A DNA stretch of 25,455 nt from CAVRZY01 sp963725415 (GTDB lineage Bacteria; Acidobacteriota; Terriglobia; Bryobacterales; Bryobacteraceae): assembly GCA_963725415.1 (NCBI GenBank), contig CAVRZY010000094.1, positions 1-25,455 of the forward strand, in the 5' to 3' direction. The notes under the pieces are model-generated. The model ran no database searches, had not been told where the DNA came from, and saw only the letters and a list, made by a program, of their open reading frames with translations. Numbering within the stretch: position 1 is the stretch's first letter; each line of letters starts with the position of its first letter. Shown here piece after piece: positions 25,331 through 25,455 of the stretch. The translations under genes and the position numbers were made by a program.

Positions 25331-25455
25331 TCGTCGATCCCTTCAATATCGTAGACCTCCCGCCCGCTGAGGCCCAGTGACGCGGCGTTTTCACCCGGAC
25401 TAAACTGGAGCGGGAGTACGCCCATTCCGACCAGGTTGCTGCGATGAATGCGTTC
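25167..25455 (-). pseudogene. acnA: Aconitate hydratase C-terminal part, one frameshift, partial
   Basis: On the minus strand from the window edge the protein reads ERIHRSNLVGMGVLPLQF, ENAASLGLSGREVYDIEGI, then after a frame change ALCRLDTPVEVNYYKNGGIL and AVLRSLLRG before a TAG at 25167-25169. These are hallmark C-terminal blocks of AcnA-type aconitase, which isomerises citrate to isocitrate in the TCA cycle. The ERIHRSNL arginines form part of the substrate site. One extra base near 25259-25260 separates the two frames; removing it gives KEYRALCRLDTPVEV. The gene's 5' part lies beyond the window. Its 3' end directly abuts the truncated kinase fragment with only six bases between, which is an unnatural join. 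Confidence 0.85.

Noticed and set aside
1..25455. CRISPR array, tRNA, rRNA, transposase or integrase genes
   Set aside because: No regularly spaced direct repeats, no tRNA-like cloverleaf with a T-loop, and no transposase or recombinase motifs were seen. No gene-free stretch exceeds 300 nt.

Overview
The window is GC-rich (roughly 60-65% by eye) and densely coded. It carries secreted glycoside hydrolases, MacB/FtsX-type permeases in tandem, LolA-like secreted proteins, a TIGR03790-family protein and a DUF6282-type hydrolase. This set, together with structured intergenic repeats, suggests an Acidobacteriota genome of the Bryobacter/Solibacter kind. That placement is an inference from gene content, since no rRNA or tRNA is present.

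Left region (1-8 kb). A frameshifted YfcE-type phosphoesterase fragment is followed by an N-terminally truncated M24 peptidase and a GH31-like protein that has lost most of its catalytic barrel. A convergent minus-strand operon then encodes a DUF6282 hydrolase, an enolase-superfamily sugar-acid dehydratase-like enzyme and a Tat-type secreted GH116 beta-glucosidase. This looks like glycoside and sugar-acid catabolism.

Middle (8-13.3 kb). A cloverleaf-like repeat precedes a plus-strand run of a YheT-type hydrolase, two FtsX/MacB permeases (the first with three frameshifts) and two LolA-like secreted proteins. No ABC ATPase is present.

Right region (13.3-25.4 kb). A CpxA-like kinase and CpxR-like regulator diverge from a Spy/CpxP-like LTxxQ protein, with a canonical CpxR box (GTAAA-N5-GTAAA) between them. 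Next come a TIR-bounded repeat, a TIGR03790 protein, a secreted FucI/AraA-like protein and a divergent LysR regulator with a 19-bp palindromic operator. At the middle of lysR the sequence folds back: 13912-19521 reappears inverted at 19556-25160 around a 34-nt spacer. The second arm is full of small indels. Two of its genes (the regulator and the FucI-like gene) also carry many mostly synonymous substitutions, while other parts are almost identical. The second arm stops inside the kinase and joins directly to the 3' end of an aconitase gene.

The inverted duplication is the dominant unusual feature. A fold-back or strain-chimeric assembly artefact is the most economical explanation, and single-base repairable frameshifts elsewhere point to an imperfectly polished long-read consensus. 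A real large palindrome with patchy gene conversion is the exciting alternative. The best candidates for genuine biology are the Cpx-like envelope-stress module with its operator, the LysR/FucI-like divergon, the GH31-like pseudoenzyme and the ATPase-less permease/LolA-like cluster.
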